The translations under genes and the position numbers were made by a program. DNA of 64,000 nt from Candidatus Zymogenus saltonus (lineage in GTDB: Bacteria; Desulfobacterota; Zymogenia; Zymogenales; Zymogenaceae). The stretch spans positions 17,838 through 81,837 of the forward strand of contig JAFGIX010000022.1 in assembly GCA_016929395.1 (NCBI GenBank). Direction: 5' to 3'. The notes under the pieces were generated by a model, which was not told where the DNA came from, searched no databases, and saw only the letters and a list, made by a program, of their open reading frames with translations. Shown here piece after piece: positions 35,005 to 44,783 of this stretch (position 1 is its first letter; every line of letters begins with the position of its first letter).

Positions 35005-35587
35005 ACTTAAATAGTTTATACGAGTAGATATGAAAATTTTATTGTAAGTATCAGGGAAGTTTGTTACACTTTCTCATTAAAAATAATATAGTGTGGGTAC
35101 CCGAGTCGATATGTCCTCAAAAAGTTTTTTCTATTGCTTTCACTATTGTGAAGTTTATTAGTAGTTTTAAAAGACGGCACCGAAAGTGAATATCCTCGGG
35201 AGGGCTTTTTATAGAGGCAAACGGGGGAACTTGCCGGGCGAATAACTTGTTTGCTAAAAATGATCGAAGAAAGCATTACTTGCTTTGCAAAATATCTTAG
35301 ATAATCAAGCGTGAAACGGTTTGCAGTTGATTTGTTGGAATTAATTGACAGGACCTCTGAGCCGATTGATGCCGTGTCCGCCGATTGCGTTTGGATTCTC
35401 GCCATACAAGAGATTGTCATAATCGCTGTAGATGAAGGAGTGGTTATAAGCAGACTATAGCATTAAAAAATAGCCTATTAAAAAATGAGATATGTTTTTT
35501 GTTTGAAAAATTTTAAATTTTGTATTATAAATATGTATCTTCGTTGAAATTTCAGAGTGGTTTTTTCAAAGAAAGAGGAATATACAC
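35005..35587 (+). other. Spacer with a promoter for the GTPase pair
   Basis: These 583 bp hold no convincing gene. A minus-strand frame of 118 codons at 35064-35420 has no recognisable features, and a second minus frame near 35340-35450 stays open briefly, so a decayed gene is possible. Near the right end TTGAAA (35503-35508) and TATAAA (35526-35531) are 17 bp apart and should drive the GTPase genes. An AGAGGA ribosome site precedes the ATG at 35588. Confidence 0.4.
35503..35531 (+). promoter_or_regulatory. Promoter of the GTPase pair
   Basis: TTGAAA (35503-35508) and TATAAA (35526-35531) each differ from consensus by one base, and the spacing is 17 bp. The predicted leader is about 50 nt and ends in AGAGGAATATACACATGG. 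Confidence 0.55.
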
Positions 35588-36469
35588 ATGGAAGAAAAAG
35601 AAAAGAAAGAGATACTGATTATTGGACCTTCACAGTCAGGCAAGACCGCAATGATAGCGTCTATTCAGCGGGCGATACTAAACTGGAATGAAAAGAAAAC
35701 CGGTACTAATTTAAGTATTTTCCCCGTCAATACAGAGATGGAAGAACTATTGGAATTGTATGAGATGCAAGTAATAGAAAATGGTTATCTGCCCAGAACT
35801 GGATCTGCAGGATTCTCAAATTATCTCTTTGACTTAGAGTTTAGAAGAACCGGTATAGGATGGTTATTAGGTAAGAAGGGGATACGTTTCAATTTTACTG
35901 ATGGTCCTGGAGGAGATCTCATTCCTTCATTAGAAAAAAAATCTGATTTTGATAAACATGAGATAGAGAAACGTAGAAATGATCTTATAAATCGTTTGGA
36001 AAAAGCGAGCAGCTTTATAGTATGCATAGATTCTACTGATGAAAAAAGCGCCTTTGATTTCTGGGCCATACTCCCTACTATTTTAAGAAAAAGGAAGAAA
36101 AAGTTTGATAGATTTGTAATCTGCCTTACAAAAGCAGACAGATATTTTGCTGAAAGATATATCAATCCATTAGAAGAAATAGAAAGTGAGGATCCCATAA
36201 AGAGGGGTACGGAGCTTTTGGGTAAAACAGGATTAAAGTTTATAGATATGCATTGTAAGGAAACAAAGGTAGGCATATGCTGGACCTCTGCTTACGGCTT
36301 TATCGAGAGCGATGGAAACGCAAATTATAACAAAAAGGAAGACAAGTTACGATATTGGGGGGAGGGTTTTACGGAACAAGAAGTTATGGATAATTGGACA
36401 CCCTATCAGATAGTTGAGCCCTTTTTATTTGTTGCCACCGGAATAAGCAGAGGGATTAAATTCCTTTAA
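35588..36469 (+). CDS. P-loop GTPase, first of an adjacent pair
   Basis: A 293-aa TRAFAC-like GTPase. The G1 loop is GPSQSGKT (13-20), a G3-like DGPGG starts at D105, and G4 TKAD is at 181-184 (CLTKADRYF). The pattern FDFWAILPTILR between them is shared with the next gene. It resembles the double-GTPase (DO-GTPase) families described in conflict systems, where two GTPases are encoded side by side with a GTPase-associated protein. No signal peptide or membrane segment, so it is cytosolic. It would act as a nucleotide-dependent switch for its neighbours. Confidence 0.75.
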   Translation: MEEKEKKEILIIGPSQSGKTAMIASIQRAILNWNEKKTGTNLSIFPVNTEMEELLELYEMQVIENGYLPRTGSAGFSNYLFDLEFRRTGIGWLLGKKGIRFNFTDGPGGDLIPSLEKKSDFDKHEIEKRRNDLINRLEKASSFIVCIDSTDEKSAFDFWAILPTILRKRKKKFDRFVICLTKADRYFAERYINPLEEIESEDPIKRGTELLGKTGLKFIDMHCKETKVGICWTSAYGFIESDGNANYNKKEDKLRYWGEGFTEQEVMDNWTPYQIVEPFLFVATGISRGIKFL

Positions 36470-36589
36470 GATCAATTTTATATTGCAGAAAAAAGCAAAT
36501 AGTGGATATACTATTCCGAAATTGATAAAAAGAGAAGATGGTTTTTTGTGGGAGTTTTTTCAGAAATAACGATATAAGAAGGAGTTATT

Positions 36590-37588
36590 ATGAATAATAA
36601 GGTTTTTGAAAAGAAGTCTATTGTTCCAATAGTCAAGGAGATTAGAATCATCGGACCGCTCCATTCCGGCAAGATGGCAATCCTTGGGTCTATAGAACAA
36701 GCTTTCTTAAATTGGAATAAATATGAATCCGGAGTAAATATAGGTTTTTTCCCGCAGAATAGTAATATGGAAAATCTCTGTTATCAATACAAAATAACAA
36801 TAAAAAAGGGAGAACTTCCGAAATTAAATATAGATAAAATCACCGAGTACATTTTTGATCTTGAATTAAGGGGCTCTCGTCTTAAATGGTTTTTGGGTAA
36901 AAAGATGGTCCGCTTTCGTGTCCTGTATTTCCCCGGGACATTGTCTTTCCCCTCTACAGCAAAGAATGATCATGATTGGTCGAAGGCCTCAGGCTTTTCA
37001 AAAGAGCTGGTGGATTCTTTAGATAATGCGGATGGATTTATCGCCTGTCTCGATGCGAATGACAACGACGCTGCCTTTGATTTTTGGGCCAATCTCCCAA
37101 GGATTCTGGGGAAGATCGAAAACAAACCTAAAAAGGTCGTTGTCTGCCTGAACAAGTCGGATAAGTTGTTTGCCGATAGAGAAGAGAAGGCATACGGCTC
37201 CTTATTGAACGAAAGTCCTCTGAAATATGGAAAGGATTTTATCCCGAAATCGGGATTGAATTGTCTTGATATGTACTGCAAAGGAGTTAAATTGGGGATT
37301 TGCTGGTCCTCGGTTTATGGATTTCTAAAAACAAAGGGCTATGCCAATTATAACTCAAATAATGACCGTCTGCTTCTATGGGGCAAAGAGTACAATGACC
37401 AGGATGTAATTAATAATTGGATGCCCTATCATGTAGTCGAGCCATTTTTATTCATGGTATTGGGCGGTGTAAAAGGGGTAAAAAAGTATAGTGTAAACTC
37501 TCAGCAATTCAAAGAATGGATTATGGGAAAGTTCAGCGTCTTTTATCGTTTTCTATTTAGATTAAAGGCCGTTAAGGCGAAGGGTTAA
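36590..37588 (+). CDS. P-loop GTPase paralogue, second of the pair
   Basis: A 332-aa paralogue of the upstream GTPase: G1 GPLHSGKM (22-29, the usual T/S after K is M), NKSD at 188-191 (CLNKSDKLF), FDFWANLPRILG between them, and the shared C-terminal VEPFLF. The G3 region reads FPGT with no D, so catalysis may be impaired, leaving this as a regulatory or dead partner of the active copy. It has an extra C-terminal basic tail of about 35 residues. The strong AGAAGGAGTTATT site suggests independent high translation. Confidence 0.75.
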   Translation: MNNKVFEKKSIVPIVKEIRIIGPLHSGKMAILGSIEQAFLNWNKYESGVNIGFFPQNSNMENLCYQYKITIKKGELPKLNIDKITEYIFDLELRGSRLKWFLGKKMVRFRVLYFPGTLSFPSTAKNDHDWSKASGFSKELVDSLDNADGFIACLDANDNDAAFDFWANLPRILGKIENKPKKVVVCLNKSDKLFADREEKAYGSLLNESPLKYGKDFIPKSGLNCLDMYCKGVKLGICWSSVYGFLKTKGYANYNSNNDRLLLWGKEYNDQDVINNWMPYHVVEPFLFMVLGGVKGVKKYSVNSQQFKEWIMGKFSVFYRFLFRLKAVKAKG

Positions 37589-37626
37589 AAATTTTAATAC
37601 CTCGCTCAAGTCTACCGATATAGTCT

Positions 37627-37642
37627 ATAGTCTATAGACTAT
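37627..37642. promoter_or_regulatory. Perfect 16-bp palindrome upstream of the large WG-repeat gene
   Basis: ATAGTCTATAGACTAT is its own reverse complement, preceded by one more direct copy of TATAGTC. It lies 73 bp before the ATG at 37715. It could be an operator or a cruciform; no promoter elements are clear around it. Confidence 0.5.
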
Positions 37643-37714
37643 TGAAATTCTATAAGAATTTTGACAGCTAAAGGTAGCTTCTAAGGTGGCGTTTCTGTTT
37701 TCATAGGTGTTTTG

Positions 37715-40700
37715 ATGTCAGAATCATTATCGTGGCACCAATATGTTTTTGGAAAGCTCGTAAAATATCCGGACGGTCCAATCCTTGGTCCGGACCATGA
37801 TTGTATCGGAAAATCTGAGGGATTTCCTGAGGAGCTGGAAAGATATTGTCGTTACGACAGAGTCGGACTCGGTTCCGGTGACGTCTTCGAGTGGCACGAA
37901 TATCCATGGCTGAACAGGGGCGGAGGGATTGTATGTCGCCCCCACATTATTGACGATAAGGCTTATGTTATCGTCGGCCGTATGCAAATGAGGTCGGAAG
38001 ATGGAGGCCCGGCCAAACCACCTTTCAGGCTCTATCATCACAGGCACTATATCATTACAGATGCAAAGAGAGTTCTCTACCCCCCTGTTGTAATGTCTAC
38101 CGATATCCCCTGGATGGAGCCGATGGTTGAAAAGGAGATGGCCCTGAAGCCTGTCACGACATCATATAAACATTTGGACAAAAGACTTCCGGATGAATGG
38201 ATTGAAGAGATATCCGAACCACTTAAGATCGTGATGTCCGGACAATCTTTGAGTGTGCAGGATTGGGCAATGGAAGTGGATAATTTCCTCTCGACAGTCA
38301 ACTTGGTTCTCTGCGCGCTTCCCTTGACCCTTGTGTGGCGTATTCCTTTCGGGGCGGGACTGACCAATATGGACGGATCCGTTGCGATCGGGATGGGGAT
38401 GTGGGCATTAAAGGGGGCCAGGATTATTAAGGGAGAGCGAAAAGACACCGAAGAGCATGATTTTTCCGATGGTGAGTACTACTACGGATGGATTGAGGAA
38501 AACTGCTCTGGTTGTTCGACCTATCGTGAGTTGGTGGACACGGTGGCGGAGAAGCTGCCCAAGTTTGAAAGCTATGACTCAATCCCCATTGGCTTGTCCT
38601 GGAAGGAAGTTTCCAAACAGATATCCGGAGTTGTATCCAAGTTGGAAAGAATTAAGGAATTTCGGAAATCTTCTGATATCAATGTGCCGGAAGAACGGGT
38701 GACCGGGATTGTAAATGTATTGGATGACTTGTTTGCCACCGTTAGAGAATACAACCCCTGGTACGATTTGATCTCGACCGGCGGAAAGGCCAACTGGTTA
38801 AGGGAGTGGCTAAAGGATGCGGAACTCGAGCTTATCTGGTTTTCCCTTTTAGAGATAGTAGATAAAAAAACTCAAAGATTTTTTAATTCGCTTCCCGAAG
38901 GGAAATATCAAAAAATTGTAAAGAGATTGTTATCGGGAGAAAAGTCCGACGATAATGAGCTGATAAAATTTATTCGTTGTGCCACAAAAGACAATTTAGA
39001 CAATCTAAATCTGCTGATTGGAAAAGCAAACATTTTTGACAGCTACTTGATGGCTGAAGAGTCCCGGAGAAGGGGACTGCATACCAAGTTGGAAATATTA
39101 ATAAATCGGAAATATTCTGATACCGCTTCAAGTCTCGATCTGATCAAAGAGAGTAAGCGTTTGGCGGCTCAATTGGTCAAGTTGAACAAATTGCCCACAA
39201 AAACTATGTGTCGCATCTTGCTCCTTGGATGGGAGGAGATAGACCAAAGGGAGAAAGATGAGATTTCACACAAGATAGAATCCCTGATCGGACAGCCGTA
39301 TACTTACATTATTACCGGTTTTGAACGTGAAGATTTGAGGGGAGGTGATCATAGAAGAGTATTTTCAGAGGTAGGAATTTCGGCAATAAGGGAAAAGATT
39401 AGTATTGATCCCGAGGTATCTCAACGGCTTTTTATGACAATAAAAAGAAGATATAGTAAAGGCTCTTTTGCTAATGTCATTTCAAGGGAGTTGTTCGATA
39501 TATTCAAATTCTGGCTTTGTAATGCAAAAAAGGCAGACATCAGATGGATGAAGGATGAGTCATTAATATTGTTGTCGGATATTCTGAACGGCGAAAAGGT
39601 CGATATCAAAGGTTATCTCGGCGAGGAGATTGATACCGGATTTGTAAGGAAGGTTCTCGAATCTTTTGAGTCGAAGATAGAGATTAAAAATTTTGTGGTC
39701 AAGAACGTTTCAGAGTTGGAATTTTTAGAAGAGATTATGCCGAGTCATTGCGAATTGACCCTTTCCGATTCGCAAATAGGGCTTATGATTGACGAGGCAT
39801 TTGTTGACGAATCGAATCTAAAGAAATATAAAGGTATTACTTCAAGGAGAAGGGACCTGCTCGACAAACCGGGGTGGCGTCTTTTGTCTTTACCGGAGCA
39901 TAATAAGATAAAGATCGGTCTGTACGATACGGAGTCGGATTCTTTGAAGTACTTAAATGCCTTTTCGATCTTGATGCTTGTCCTCAGGGGCGTGGATATG
40001 CCAAGGGGGGATTTGAATAAAATTACTCCGGAGATAATCGGGGATTTTTTTGAGCGGGATGAATGGAGTAAATATTTCTATATAAAGCATTTACACTTCT
40101 TTTCCAAAGAGGCGAAGAGAAAAAAAGCCGACCGTTTTGGCGAAGCTCTCCTGACTTCAAGGCTCGGATTTGCAAAAGGGGCTTTATCAAGGAGTGAAGT
40201 TGAAAATGTAGTTATGAAGGAGCTTAAAAGGAGCATCTGGACGAGGGATTTGTTCTTCTCCAATATATTAGATATTAATTATCACAGGGAGTTTATTGCA
40301 AACATATCTTGGACCGTCGGCAGGGAAACCATAATAGAGACATTCAAAGATATAAATTTTGTTGATGTATTTAGAGAGCCTGAATATTGTTTATTAGAAA
40401 AACAAAGAGGCAGTGCCATGAAAAAGTGTCCTGATTGTGGAAGGAGAGTAAGGGAAGCAAATTCCATATTTTGTCCTGACTGTTCGACAAGACTGGTTTC
40501 TGTTACCGCCGAGGATATTCTGGAATCGCAGCTCAGGGAATTGATCAAGGAAAAAGGATACTCTATCCTCGACGACAGGAATTGTGAAAAATTAATCAGT
40601 AATCTCGAATATAAATTTTTTTTGGAGGAAGAGGATAAGAATGATTATTGGCGTAAGAAAAAATTCCTGATCAAGGCTTTGAAGGGCAATTTCCCACAAG

Positions 40701-41848
40701 AAATTTTGTCTCTAAGAGACGAACATACGGCAGACGAAATCATTGAAACGCTGAAGGACAAGCTTTTGGTCTACCAAAAGAACCTGAGTAAAGATAGTGC
40801 ATACTGGGTAATTGCTACATGGATATACGCCTTTAAAGAAGATGATAACGGTAAAGGGCCAAATGGTGACACCGAGGGCTATCTTTCAATAGAAAAGAAT
40901 AAAGACAGAAACGAGATGCATCCTAAACATGGTTTTGTCGGTAAATCTGTCTATATTATTTTTGAACCGCAGCTTAACGATGCAAAGTGTTTTTCGGAGG
41001 GCCTTGCCGCCGTAAAAGTCAAAAAGAAATGGGGTTATGTAAATAAGGACGGTGAAGCCGTTATTGAATCGAAGTACGACAAGGCCAATGATTTTTCTGA
41101 AGGGATTGCCGCCGTCTACATCGGCGGGAAGTGGCAGTACATTAACAAAAAAGGGGAGCCTATTGTTGACTCTCTGTTCAATGACGCATCCAGTTTCTCC
41201 GAGGGGGTGGCCGGTGTGGATATGAAGGAGAAGATCTGCTACGTTGATAAGTCTTTTAAGATCGTCGCCACGCCTCATGTAGACCACAATTGGGAGGGTT
41301 GGGGCAGGTCTTTTTCCGAGGGTATGTGCATGGTGGCGAAAGGTAAAAATCTTGGATATATTGATAAGGAAGGATTTTTTTGTATAGAGCCGAACTATCG
41401 CGAGGCAGGAGATTTTTCGAATGGCCTGGCGCCGGTGGTGCCATCCAAATTCCCTATAAAAATATGGGGCTATATTAATAACGTAGGTAAATATATTATA
41501 TGGGCACGTTTTTTTGGGGCCCGTAATTTTTCTGAAAGACTTGCCGCGGTGAAATCGATTCGAAATATAAAGTGGGGATACATTGACGACAGGGGGAAGT
41601 TCGTTATCAAGCCAAGCTTCAAGGATGCCCTGGACTTTTCGGAAGGCCTTGCCGCTGTAAGGCATTCGGGCGGAAAGTATTCGGGGAAGTGGGGTTTTAT
41701 TGACAAGTCGGGAAAATATGTAATAGACCCACGATTTATAACCGTCAGGAACTTTTCCGAGGGGCTCGCACCGGTAATGATTGAGGGTAAATGGGGATAT
41801 ATCAGCCATCCTCTGAAGGTCGATTCTTACAGGGATGGGAGTGTTTGA
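37715..41848 (+). CDS. 1378-aa GTPase-associated (GAP1-like) protein with zinc ribbon and WG repeats
   Basis: A cytosolic multidomain protein. The N-terminal region (about 1-240, with WHQYVFGKLVKYPDGPILG and LPLTLVWRIPFGAG) has the look of the N-terminal domain of the GAP1 family linked to double-GTPases (from memory, unconfirmed). A long helical middle (240-900) follows. A zinc ribbon CPDCGRRVREANSIFCPDC lies near 905. The C-terminal third (about 1090-1378) has eight WG repeats of the form FSEGLAAVxxxGKWGYIDKxG. ATG 37715 after AGGTG is preferred to the TTG at 37712. It directly follows the GTPase pair and is probably their effector or scaffold (inference). Confidence 0.7.
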   Translation: MSESLSWHQYVFGKLVKYPDGPILGPDHDCIGKSEGFPEELERYCRYDRVGLGSGDVFEWHEYPWLNRGGGIVCRPHIIDDKAYVIVGRMQMRSEDGGPAKPPFRLYHHRHYIITDAKRVLYPPVVMSTDIPWMEPMVEKEMALKPVTTSYKHLDKRLPDEWIEEISEPLKIVMSGQSLSVQDWAMEVDNFLSTVNLVLCALPLTLVWRIPFGAGLTNMDGSVAIGMGMWALKGARIIKGERKDTEEHDFSDGEYYYGWIEENCSGCSTYRELVDTVAEKLPKFESYDSIPIGLSWKEVSKQISGVVSKLERIKEFRKSSDINVPEERVTGIVNVLDDLFATVREYNPWYDLISTGGKANWLREWLKDAELELIWFSLLEIVDKKTQRFFNSLPEGKYQKIVKRLLSGEKSDDNELIKFIRCATKDNLDNLNLLIGKANIFDSYLMAEESRRRGLHTKLEILINRKYSDTASSLDLIKESKRLAAQLVKLNKLPTKTMCRILLLGWEEIDQREKDEISHKIESLIGQPYTYIITGFEREDLRGGDHRRVFSEVGISAIREKISIDPEVSQRLFMTIKRRYSKGSFANVISRELFDIFKFWLCNAKKADIRWMKDESLILLSDILNGEKVDIKGYLGEEIDTGFVRKVLESFESKIEIKNFVVKNVSELEFLEEIMPSHCELTLSDSQIGLMIDEAFVDESNLKKYKGITSRRRDLLDKPGWRLLSLPEHNKIKIGLYDTESDSLKYLNAFSILMLVLRGVDMPRGDLNKITPEIIGDFFERDEWSKYFYIKHLHFFSKEAKRKKADRFGEALLTSRLGFAKGALSRSEVENVVMKELKRSIWTRDLFFSNILDINYHREFIANISWTVGRETIIETFKDINFVDVFREPEYCLLEKQRGSAMKKCPDCGRRVREANSIFCPDCSTRLVSVTAEDILESQLRELIKEKGYSILDDRNCEKLISNLEYKFFLEEEDKNDYWRKKKFLIKALKGNFPQEILSLRDEHTADEIIETLKDKLLVYQKNLSKDSAYWVIATWIYAFKEDDNGKGPNGDTEGYLSIEKNKDRNEMHPKHGFVGKSVYIIFEPQLNDAKCFSEGLAAVKVKKKWGYVNKDGEAVIESKYDKANDFSEGIAAVYIGGKWQYINKKGEPIVDSLFNDASSFSEGVAGVDMKEKICYVDKSFKIVATPHVDHNWEGWGRSFSEGMCMVAKGKNLGYIDKEGFFCIEPNYREAGDFSNGLAPVVPSKFPIKIWGYINNVGKYIIWARFFGARNFSERLAAVKSIRNIKWGYIDDRGKFVIKPSFKDALDFSEGLAAVRHSGGKYSGKWGFIDKSGKYVIDPRFITVRNFSEGLAPVMIEGKWGYISHPLKVDSYRDGSV

Positions 41849-42043
41849 AAGATGATGCAAAGAGGATCAAATCCTTGTCCGCCGATATGATTGAAGATGG
41901 AGCTGCGCTTGGGCAGGGATAATATTTTAAGATAATAGTGATTAAACATCGTTTTGGGGATGGGTCTCATTTAACAGGTTTGATATTGAATTACATGATC
42001 TGTTGATCGGTCCAAAACTAAAAGATTGTAAAATACAGATAAC

Positions 42044-42904
42044 ATGATCAATATTGAAATTGAGCCCCGGTTTGAACGGGCGGATTCCTTTTCCGAGGGA
42101 TTTGCCGCGGTCAGGATAAAGGACAAATGGGGTTACGTTAACAAGATGGGAAACATTGTAATAAAGCCAAGGTTTGAAAAGGGGCTTTCTTTTTCGGAGG
42201 AATTGGCCGCCGTTTCCTTAAATGGCAGGTGGGGATACATCAACAGGGATGGAGACTTTATGATTGAGCCCCGGTTTGATAAGGCCTATCGTTTTTCTGA
42301 GGGAGTAGCCGAAATAAAAATAAAGGATAGATGTGGATATATCAACAAGTCATCCGAGATGGTCGTTTATCCAAGCATCTCAAACGACTGGAGAAGTAAA
42401 GGCGCAATTTTTTCCGATCATTTGGCCCCTGCGGAGCTTGATGACAAAGTAGGGTTTATAAATAAGGAGGGAAATTTTATGATCCGGCCCCAGTTTTTGG
42501 ATGCAGAGGAGTTTTCGGAGGGACTTGCCGCCGTCTCTGTAAAGAGGTTTTTCTCCAAGATGTGGGGATTTATCGGCAAGGACGGTGTTTTTGTCATCAA
42601 GCCCGGATTTTTTGCCGTTTCCGCCTTCTCGGAGGATCTCGCCGCCGTGCGCACCTCTGTAAATATGTACGGTTATATAGACAAAAAGGGGACACCCGTT
42701 ATATTGGACAACTATGAAAGGGCCAAGATATTCTCGGAGAGGGTTGCTGCCGTTAAGGTTTTCGGTAGAGGGTGGGGATTTATTGATAAAAAAGGGGGTT
42801 ATATCATCAAACCGCAGTTCTCGGATGCGGGCAATTTTTCGGAGGGATTGGCTCCCGTATTGTCTGATCAGAAATGGGGCTACATTAAAAATCCAATTGC
42901 CTGA
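42044..42904 (+). CDS. WG-repeat protein
   Basis: A 286-aa protein made almost entirely of eight WG repeats (FSEGFAAVRIKDKWGYVNKM, FSEELAAVSLNGRWGYIN and so on, ending APVLSDQKWGYI), a beta-propeller-like unit that binds other proteins. It closely resembles the C-terminal domain of the large protein at 37715-41848, so it probably arose from it by duplication. No signal peptide, hence cytosolic. The ribosome site upstream is weak. It lies between the GTPase module and the following zinc-ribbon protein and fits as an interaction subunit. Confidence 0.8.
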   Translation: MINIEIEPRFERADSFSEGFAAVRIKDKWGYVNKMGNIVIKPRFEKGLSFSEELAAVSLNGRWGYINRDGDFMIEPRFDKAYRFSEGVAEIKIKDRCGYINKSSEMVVYPSISNDWRSKGAIFSDHLAPAELDDKVGFINKEGNFMIRPQFLDAEEFSEGLAAVSVKRFFSKMWGFIGKDGVFVIKPGFFAVSAFSEDLAAVRTSVNMYGYIDKKGTPVILDNYERAKIFSERVAAVKVFGRGWGFIDKKGGYIIKPQFSDAGNFSEGLAPVLSDQKWGYIKNPIA

Positions 42905-43219
42905 AGAAATTGTTTTATATTCGGATGAAATTAAAGACACCTATATTGTATGGTTGTATGGTGATTTGGGCGGCATAGAGATTTTTTACGTTAATCTGTT
43001 TTTGTATACATTAATGCGTTGAATGGATACAGGGTTTTTCTCGCAAATATGGAACTTGGAGGGAATGGGACATGTTATATAAAAGTGGGATAATTATTAA
43101 GTCTTAAGATGTCATAACTGAACATAGTGAGCAATTATATTATAATTTCAATAAAATACTTAAAATTTATATACAGGAAATTCTGTTGTGTTGAATCGTT
43201 TTTTGTGTTATACAAAATC

Positions 43220-43235
43220 TGTGATGCAGGTCACA
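43220..43235. promoter_or_regulatory. CRP/FNR-family binding site match
   Basis: TGTGATGCAGGTCACA is a perfect TGTGA-N6-TCACA dyad, the Escherichia coli CRP core. A TATTAT hexamer lies 28 bases further on (43263-43268), 60 bases before the ATG at 43328. This would put the island's second half under a CRP/FNR-type regulator, a signal not seen elsewhere in the window. The rest of the 42905-43327 spacer shows nothing. Confidence 0.5.
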
Positions 43236-43327
43236 AATCGCCCTCAACTTCGATTTTCTTTTTATTATCCAATGATTAGCGACTAATTGAAGACTGACAG
43301 GAATTTATAAAGTTACAGGTAAACGTT

Positions 43328-44602
43328 ATGACAAAAATAACTTGCCAAGATCCGGAATGCGCTTTTGAAAACAGAGACACGGCCCTTTTTTGTGGGAATT
43401 GCGGGCATATTTTTTGTGACGACGGTTGGAGCGGATTAAACAGAAACAATATGATGAACAGATATATTCCTTTTAAATCAACTGGATTGAGCGAAAAAAT
43501 TCCCCAAAGTACATACATACAATCGTTCGGCAATCCGTTAATCGATAAGAAAAGGTTGATCTCTTTTACCGGAAATGAGATTCGGATTACCCGCCTGAAT
43601 AACATTCACGATATGAGTGGGGTGATAGATGACGTTTTTGCTGTTCCCGGTGGTGTTGTACACAGTTCATCGGCCGTATTTATGCCACCTTATGTGTATT
43701 ACCCCACAAACGGCAGCATAATAAGGTATCATATCGGGAAAAGCGATGCGGAGATAGAAGAGGCGGAAAAAAATGAGTTTATAAGTCATACTTACCCGAT
43801 TGGAATAAAGAGCGGGGAAAAGAGTTTTCTCGTATTGCCCTATAAAAAAAACAGCGCCCTCTTTATTCTGACAATCAACAAGTATCATCAGATTGAAGAT
43901 AGAACGGAGATTACAGTAGGGGAATTATTTGCCGCCAAAAATGACGCCATAGGCAAGATAGTATATTCACCAAAAACAGATCAAATTATCGTCTTGAGCA
44001 AATCCCATAAGATCTCCAGGGTATCACTGCCTTCCCTTGGCGTGGACGGCTGTGACGAGGACATTTTTGATGATGCTGAAATTATCGAATCCTCCGTGCC
44101 TTGTGTTATAGAAAACATGATGTATTTGTTGTGCTTGAGTGCAGGAAACAGCATATCCCTGATAATCAAGGATTTAACCGGCGAGTTCAAGACCGGATAT
44201 TCGGTAATTACAGAGGTTGATAAACTTTCAAGAAATCTAAAAACAAAATATTTTCTTCATCCTCCACTCCCTTTTAGTGACGGAGTTATTGTCTCAAAAG
44301 ATGAAACCTGTTTCTGCACGATCAAGTATAATCCTGCAATCGGTGATACTCAAGCCAGGGCTCAAGCAATACCGGTAAAAAACAATGGCCACTGGAATGC
44401 CCTGTCGATAGCCGATGATGTCTTGTTTTTATGCGACGGCGAAGTGAAAATTTTGGATACAAAAAAATGTGAAGATACTTCACTATGGCAAATACGGGAT
44501 AACAAGAACGACGATCTTTTCGTGGGTTTCTTTTTTTATGAAAAATATTTATATATGGTTTATGAGGATTACATTTCATTTGTGGCTCTTGTAAATCCTT
44601 AA
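43328..44602 (+). CDS. Zinc-ribbon protein with predicted beta-propeller
   Basis: A 424-aa cytosolic protein. A zinc ribbon (CQDPECAFENRDTALFCGNC, residues 5-24) is followed by about 390 residues of short beta strands with repeated VYYPTNGSIIRY-like and VYEDYISFVAL-like elements that suggest a seven-bladed propeller (for example ISRVSLPS, LYMVYEDY). No enzyme motif is seen. The same N-terminal ribbon type recurs on the Hsp70-like and pseudokinase proteins of the island, suggesting a shared docking partner (inference). Confidence 0.7.
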   Translation: MTKITCQDPECAFENRDTALFCGNCGHIFCDDGWSGLNRNNMMNRYIPFKSTGLSEKIPQSTYIQSFGNPLIDKKRLISFTGNEIRITRLNNIHDMSGVIDDVFAVPGGVVHSSSAVFMPPYVYYPTNGSIIRYHIGKSDAEIEEAEKNEFISHTYPIGIKSGEKSFLVLPYKKNSALFILTINKYHQIEDRTEITVGELFAAKNDAIGKIVYSPKTDQIIVLSKSHKISRVSLPSLGVDGCDEDIFDDAEIIESSVPCVIENMMYLLCLSAGNSISLIIKDLTGEFKTGYSVITEVDKLSRNLKTKYFLHPPLPFSDGVIVSKDETCFCTIKYNPAIGDTQARAQAIPVKNNGHWNALSIADDVLFLCDGEVKILDTKKCEDTSLWQIRDNKNDDLFVGFFFYEKYLYMVYEDYISFVALVNP

Positions 44603-44783
44603 GGATTCTTATTACATTCGATAGCGAGAGATTCATAATTTTCGATTAACGCTTTGAAGCCCATAATTGTGTGTTTTTTCAAGAACTTAACTTTTGTATT
44701 ATGTTGTTTAATTAGACCTGAAGTAATTTGACAGTACAGTATCTTTTGGTTTTAAAGATTTAACCTCAAGGAGGAGTAAAAAA

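Noticed and set aside
35064..35420. 118-codon minus frame upstream of the GTPases
   Set aside because: Long but without recognisable motifs or ribosome site; noted only as possible decay in the spacer entry.
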